Shown here piece after piece: positions 7,320 through 10,231 of a DNA stretch of 10,231 nucleotides. The stretch's first letter is position 1. Each line of letters begins with the position of its first letter. This DNA is from Methanosarcina sp. UBA5 (GTDB taxonomy: Archaea > Halobacteriota > Methanosarcinia > Methanosarcinales > Methanosarcinaceae). The position numbers and the translations under genes were made by a program. Under the pieces are notes generated by a model. The model ran no database searches. It was not told where the DNA came from and saw only the letters and a list, made by a program, of their open reading frames with translations. The DNA lies in the NCBI RefSeq assembly GCF_002505485.1, contig NZ_DAVG01000129.1:1-10231 (forward strand). The letters run 5' to 3'.

Positions 7320-7517
7320 CTAATTGGGCTCCTGAAAGTAACCTGTAACGATAATAGTCAAAGTGCCGCTGTAAAAGCCAAATTGCTTACTTGACCCAGC
7401 AATCTGTTTCCTGCTCGTCCCCCGTAGCCTGTGCCCCAAAACATCCTTTTCCCATGCTATAAGATACTCTTCAGGTGGAGCTTTGAATGCTATACCTCCG
7501 ATAGCCTTACCCAGCAA
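7320..7517 (-). pseudogene. Orphan C-terminal-like fragment, unidentified
   Basis: The minus strand is open for 65 codons after a TAA near 7521-7523 and ends with TAG at 7320-7322. The peptide reads like genuine protein (APPEEYLIAWEKDVLGHRL, SGTLTIIVTGYFQEPN), but the only start is a TTG without a ribosome binding site. It therefore looks like the tail of a decayed gene. If the TAG were read through, the frame would continue for 21 more codons to a second TAG at 7254-7256. I do not recognise the family. It could also be chance, since the sequence here is less AT-rich. Confidence 0.3.
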
Positions 7518-7561
7518 ATTTTATTAAAATTGTGAAGAGGAGTGATCCAGAGCAGTAAAGT

Positions 7562-7741
7562 ATGGTCATACCCTGGAAAGATGACTGGCTTAATGGTAAT
7601 GAAGAGATCTTCTCTCTGTCAGGGTAATGCCTTAATCGCCGAATTTGTGATTTCCAGAAGCTCGCTAAAGAGGCCAGTCCCTGGGAGAGTGAGAAGATTT
7701 CTAAAGATAAGGATTGAGAAAGCTTCACAGGCATTATTTTG
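7562..7741 (+). pseudogene. Small coding relic with in-frame stops
   Basis: From the ATG at 7562 the plus strand encodes WKDDWLNGNEEIFSLSG, stops at TAA (7625-7627), and continues in the same frame with a charged, helix-like stretch (RRICDFQKLAKEASPWESEK) to TGA at 7715-7717. The density of Glu, Lys, Asp and Trp is protein-like, whereas the overlapping minus-strand frame at 7507-7734 is Ser/Leu-rich and looks like its shadow. The family is not recognised. No promoter was seen. Confidence 0.3.
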
Positions 7742-7771
7742 AGATCCAGGTTTAATAGATCCAGTTTTAAT

Positions 7772-8257
7772 TTATGAGTTAATAATTTTTCCTGGCAAAC
7801 GTGATTTCAATTTCGTTAAAGTTTCTGTTCCGCGTCTACGTAATTCTTTGAGATTTCCCTGGTATACGAAAGCTGCCGGCACTAACAGTAAAGGAATAGT
7901 TGCTGCAGCTTTAGCTCCTTCTGAAACAGGCAACGTAGCTAAAAAGCTTGCTCCGGTAAAACCATAAATAGGAACTATAGGAAATAGCATAGCTAAACCG
8001 AATGCTCTTCTGAAATGGATGCCTAATTTTGCAGCCAGAAAACCATTAGACCCTATGACCAAACCAATGCCAATACTTGGTCCTATAGTCCGAAACGGAT
8101 TATATGATGGCCCGATATATAGTCCAAAATCAATACCAAAAAAGGAAACAAGTCCATTGAATTGATTCCTTTCCTGATTGGAGTTTCCTCCAAGCCCTGA
8201 TACAACTATGCCTATATCTAATTGTAGAGGTCCTCTTTCTACTCCCCTTCCATCCAT
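7772..8257 (-). CDS. Hypothetical hydrophobic, glycine-rich protein
   Basis: This 161-residue protein is not recognised. Residues 1-35 are polar. Residues 36-75 are Gly/Ile-rich with aromatic residues (FFGIDFGLYIGPSYNPF, then IGPSIGIGLVIGSNGF). Two or three possible membrane segments follow at about 56-70, 84-108 and 115-133, and the C-terminus (134-161) is strongly basic (LKELRRRGTETLTKLKSR), consistent with a cytoplasmic tail. There is no signal peptide. The ATG at 8257 is preceded by a weak AAGGA at 8275-8271, 13 bases away. It lies 80 bases downstream of the AnfO-like gene on the same strand, so co-transcription is possible, although a T-run (tactttttttg) lies in the gap. Codon use and the absence of stops argue that it is real. 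Confidence 0.6.
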   Translation of the reverse strand: MDGRGVERGPLQLDIGIVVSGLGGNSNQERNQFNGLVSFFGIDFGLYIGPSYNPFRTIGPSIGIGLVIGSNGFLAAKLGIHFRRAFGLAMLFPIVPIYGFTGASFLATLPVSEGAKAAATIPLLLVPAAFVYQGNLKELRRRGTETLTKLKSRLPGKIINS

Positions 8258-8337
8258 TATATTATTACTTTCCTTAAAGATAATAAGATTTACCTATCTT
8301 CTGATTTCTTCAAAAAAAGTATGACCCTTTATTTTGA

Positions 8338-8967
8338 TTATGGAGTTTGCATACGCACCACTCTAACAGTTTTTTTATTCGGCAAGTCGCTCACAATTTC
8401 ATATTCAAATCCCAGGGCGCCTAAATCTGTGACAAACCATTTTGGAATATGACTACAAATAATATCCAGTCTGTTAAATTCTCCATTTTTCAGATATGGA
8501 ATCAGAATTTTCTTTGAAGTCAACTCTGGATTTTTAAACATGACGTCTTCTATATTAATCGAAAAATTGCCTTTACTTTCCCCATGTTCCAGAAATTGCA
8601 TGATGTCAAATTTAGGCGGTTCTTTCTGGCGCTCCTCAATTGCCTCAAGCATTTCTTTTTTGATTGAATCAAGAAGATTCAGCACGTTACCTTCCACAAG
8701 AAATATATCAAAACCCCCTGCTTGAAAAGTCCCGGATGCTATCCCTGGGATTTCACTTGCAACAATTACTTTAACGTCGCCAAGCTGCTTTATTGTATCC
8801 GCTACAGCCGTGCGTACTGCGGCCATACCTCTCGCATTGTAAACTTTATTTTCAAAACGGATCAGGACTTTCCATTCCCCACCATCTTCCTCATATATTG
8901 CAATGAATCCTGGCTCAAATATCGAACTCGCTTTCTGGTTTTCGTTCTCCACAACTGCGATTTTCAA
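8338..8967 (-). CDS. AnfO-like protein (Fe-only nitrogenase accessory family)
   Basis: The 209-residue protein resembles the AnfO family. The N-terminal half starts with a beta strand MKIAVVENEN and contains EPGFIAIYEEDGGEWKVL (18-35) and the LGDVKVIVASEIPGI segment (62-76) followed by GTFQAGGFDIFLVEG (79-93). A charged linker (101-130) leads to a C-terminal segment KKILIPYLKNGEFNRLDIIC (152-171) and HIPKWFVTDLGALGFEYE (173-190), the arrangement I associate with AnfO. AnfO genes accompany iron-only nitrogenase in some organisms; the biochemical role is not settled. No nitrogenase gene is in this window, so a nitrogen-fixation role is only inferred. The start is a TTG, chosen because AGGAGG (8980-8975) lies 7 bases upstream. 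No transmembrane segment; probably cytoplasmic. Confidence 0.68.
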   Translation of the reverse strand: MKIAVVENENQKASSIFEPGFIAIYEEDGGEWKVLIRFENKVYNARGMAAVRTAVADTIKQLGDVKVIVASEIPGIASGTFQAGGFDIFLVEGNVLNLLDSIKKEMLEAIEERQKEPPKFDIMQFLEHGESKGNFSINIEDVMFKNPELTSKKILIPYLKNGEFNRLDIICSHIPKWFVTDLGALGFEYEIVSDLPNKKTVRVVRMQTP

Positions 8968-8974
8968 GGCGCGT

Positions 8975-8980
8975 CCTCCT
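8975..8980 (-). promoter_or_regulatory. Ribosome binding site fixing a TTG start
   Basis: AGGAGG on the minus strand with a 7-base spacer to the TTG at 8967 decides the start of the AnfO-like gene. No ATG or GTG lies in a better position. Confidence 0.7.
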
Positions 8981-9052
8981 ATCGTATTGAAATTTATGAT
9001 ATTTCTGGATGCGATTAAAACAATTGCTTAGCATTGGATTATTAATCGATTT

Positions 9053-9096
9053 GCATATAGGTTCTGCTGGATTCATTCAGCAACCTGCAATATATC
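9053..9096 (-). promoter_or_regulatory. Candidate promoter region of the AnfO-like gene
   Basis: Two TATA-like boxes face the gene: GATATATT (9096-9089) and CTATATGC (9060-9053), giving leaders of about 100 or 60 bases. Between them, TGCTG and CAGCA (9065-9069 and 9077-9081) form a short inverted repeat that could be a binding site. No GGAA-N6-TTCC element of the kind used by the methanogen nitrogen repressor NrpR was seen. Confidence 0.3.
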
Positions 9097-9125
9097 GTTT
9101 GTGGACGCGCTTTTAGTCCATTCTA

Positions 9126-10037
9126 TCAGGTGAACAACAGCAGTTTTATATTTTCCGGAACGCGCCGGCCGCCTGTTTTAGAGAAATAATAAACTAACAG
9201 ATTCCCGGAAAGAAGACCGGCGCTTGCAAGCAAAGAAAGCCAGACCAGATTAACTCCGCAAAAAGATATTGCAGCCAGGAATGGAAAGCTGCATAAAACT
9301 AGAAATGACACGCAAAGATCAAAGCTGTTTTTGAAATCTTTATAATGAATTTTTAGGTTAAGAAATCGACTATAATTTTCCAAATAGACTAAAAGAAGAA
9401 TCGGACCTAGAAGAAGAATCGGACTTATTTCGGTCTTCATTTGCCAGAAGCGCCAGGCATATTCCTATGGAAGCAAAAAAGCCACATATATCAGAAACAT
9501 CAGAAGCATAATAGAAGCAAAGGGATGATCGTCGAGTGAAAAAGTATCTAGCAAGTAAATGAAACCGATTATGGTCACATAAATACTGATCACTTTAGCT
9601 ACTTTAACATATTTTTTGCTGATTTTCTCTGTTCTTCGGGCAAGGACTGGATGAATAGTGCAGAAGCTGGCGCTACAAGTGCGAGAAGAAAAAGAAGGAA
9701 TTCTACTGGAACATGCAGGTTTAATATTGGGGTCAATGTCGCCCAGCCTCCTGAATACAGGGGAAAAACCAGCATTCCTTATGCATAAAGGCTTAAAATC
9801 AATGTAAAAATAGCAATAAAGAGAGGAAGTTCCAGAAACCATTTATTGGACTTCTTCTGGTTTTGGGTGACAAAAAAGAGTGGCCCGAAAAGCGAAATTA
9901 GTGGCAGAAGGAAAAGAGTCAAAAATATGCCAAAATATGCCGGTTCAGAGCCATTGCTTAGGACAGCTAATGTAAAATGCCACCCAAACAAAAAAATAAC
10001 CAGCAGAAATACAGAGCAGGGCTATGTTATATACCAT
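9126..10037 (-). pseudogene. Multi-pass membrane protein gene broken by frameshifts and stops
   Basis: Starting at the ATG of 10037 the minus strand encodes a hydrophobic N-terminus (MVYNIALLCISAGYFFVWVA). A shift near 9955 moves to the frame reading SNGSEPAYFGIFLTLFLLPL, which meets TAA at 9779-9781 and continues in the same frame with GMLVFPLYSGGWATL and VEFLLFLLALVAPAS. A second shift near 9613 returns to the first frame (YVKVAKVISIYVTIIGFIYL), which reaches TAG at 9465-9467 and then runs on seamlessly as EYAWRFWQMKTEISPILLL to TAA at 9126. The full product would be about 303 residues with seven or eight membrane segments. The ATG at 9440 lacks a ribosome binding site, so the last 104 codons are not a separate gene. 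The two frame changes compensate. The family is not recognised. It is most likely a decayed gene; sequencing error is an alternative for the indels. Confidence 0.6.
9393..9428. repeat. 18-bp tandem duplication inside the membrane-protein relic
   Basis: aagaagaatcggacctag (9393-9410) is followed at once by aagaagaatcggacttat (9411-9428), identical over the first 15 bases. The length is six codons, so the frame is kept and the hydrophobic hexapeptide PILLLG/PILLLV is doubled within a membrane segment. Confidence 0.75.
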
Positions 10038-10058
10038 GTTTAAGAAAATGGATTTGAA

Positions 10059-10067
10059 TATATATAA
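10059..10067 (-). promoter_or_regulatory. TATA box of the broken membrane-protein gene
   Basis: TTATATATA on the minus strand is centred 26 bases before the ATG at 10037, the usual archaeal distance from TATA to transcription start. The messenger would therefore be leaderless or nearly so, which fits the absence of a ribosome binding site. Confidence 0.55.
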
Positions 10068-10130
10068 GTTTCTAAATGTTAAAAAAGTAATAAAAGGATG
10101 CTCAGAACTTAAAACCTGTAAGTTCGATAT

Positions 10131-10140
10131 CTATATAAAG
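10131..10140 (+). promoter_or_regulatory. Possible rightward TATA box
   Basis: CTATATAAAG is a good archaeal TATA string facing right. Transcription would start near 10160 and read out of the window, so no gene can be linked to it here. Confidence 0.3.
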
Positions 10141-10214
10141 TTTGGAAAGATATATCAGTAAATCTGTCTCATCTCAAAATTCAATTTCGCGCGTTTTCTC
10201 ATTTTTCAAACTTA

Positions 10215-10231
10215 GAGCCTATCCGAAAAGT
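10215..10231. mobile_element. Possible end of an insertion sequence at the window edge
   Basis: The last bases gagcctatccgaaaagt resemble terminal inverted repeats of transposase-bearing elements I associate with Methanosarcina genomes. Only one end is visible and no transposase is seen, so the call rests on resemblance alone. Confidence 0.25.

Noticed and set aside
7507..7734. Minus-strand frame of 75 codons
   Set aside because: Its Ser/Leu-rich peptide looks like the shadow of the charged plus-strand relic at 7562-7741.
8540..9018. Plus-strand frames opposite the AnfO-like gene
   Set aside because: They are antisense to a gene with a clear family resemblance and a ribosome binding site.
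9616..9842. Upstream half of the minus-strand frame at 9465-9842
   Set aside because: This part is Cys/Ser/Arg-rich and not membrane-like; the neighbouring frame carries the real hydrophobic segments. Only the part below about 9615 belongs to the membrane-protein relic.
9846..10043. Plus-strand 65-codon frame
   Set aside because: It is basic and featureless, and antisense to the hydrophobic N-terminal part of the membrane-protein relic.
1..10231. CRISPR arrays, tRNA or rRNA genes
   Set aside because: No regularly spaced repeats and no tRNA or rRNA consensus segments were found by reading both strands.

Overview
The window looks like an accessory stretch of a methanogenic archaeon of the Methanosarcina type. 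The support is a MEDS-domain protein (a sensor family abundant in Methanosarcinales), an AnfO-like protein, AT-rich TATA boxes ahead of some genes, GGAGG-type ribosome binding sites, and AT-rich spacers with many decayed genes. No rRNA, tRNA or other marker gene is present, so the placement rests on gene families and style only.

Layout from left to right. Positions 1-1012 (minus) hold the decayed remains of an IS630-family transposase that runs off the left edge. Positions 1013-1747 are AT-rich and gene-poor, with a 16-bp tandem duplication and two small palindromes beside the transposase relic. Positions 1748-2210 (plus) look like a broken secreted or membrane regulator: signal peptide, frameshift, membrane segment, then a possible winged-helix start. 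An unrecognised frame with stop codons follows up to 2510. The minus strand at 2568-5117 carries the largest intact gene, an 849-residue P2-type cation ATPase with an unusual ion-site signature and a TAG stop. A 410-bp spacer with a 9-bp inverted repeat separates it from a divergent stand-alone MEDS protein (5528-6109, plus). A PrsW-like intramembrane protease follows on the minus strand (6392-7240), with a higher G+C composition than its surroundings. Positions 7241-7771 hold two coding relics. An unknown hydrophobic protein (7772-8257) and an AnfO-like protein (8338-8967), both minus, may form a two-gene unit. The last part (9126-10037, minus) is a multi-pass membrane protein gene broken by two frameshifts, a TAA and an in-frame TAG, behind a good TATA box. 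The final bases may be the start of another insertion sequence.

The intact genes do not form one pathway. They are single-gene units: ion transport, small-molecule or redox sensing, membrane proteolysis and a nitrogenase-associated accessory protein. They are interspersed with at least three or four dead genes, which fits a region shaped by insertion sequences and gene decay. I found no CRISPR array, RNA gene, toxin-antitoxin pair or clearly new multi-gene system. The most useful leads are the ATPase ion site, the orphan AnfO-like gene and its partner, and the amber codons, because Methanosarcinaceae can decode TAG as pyrrolysine.
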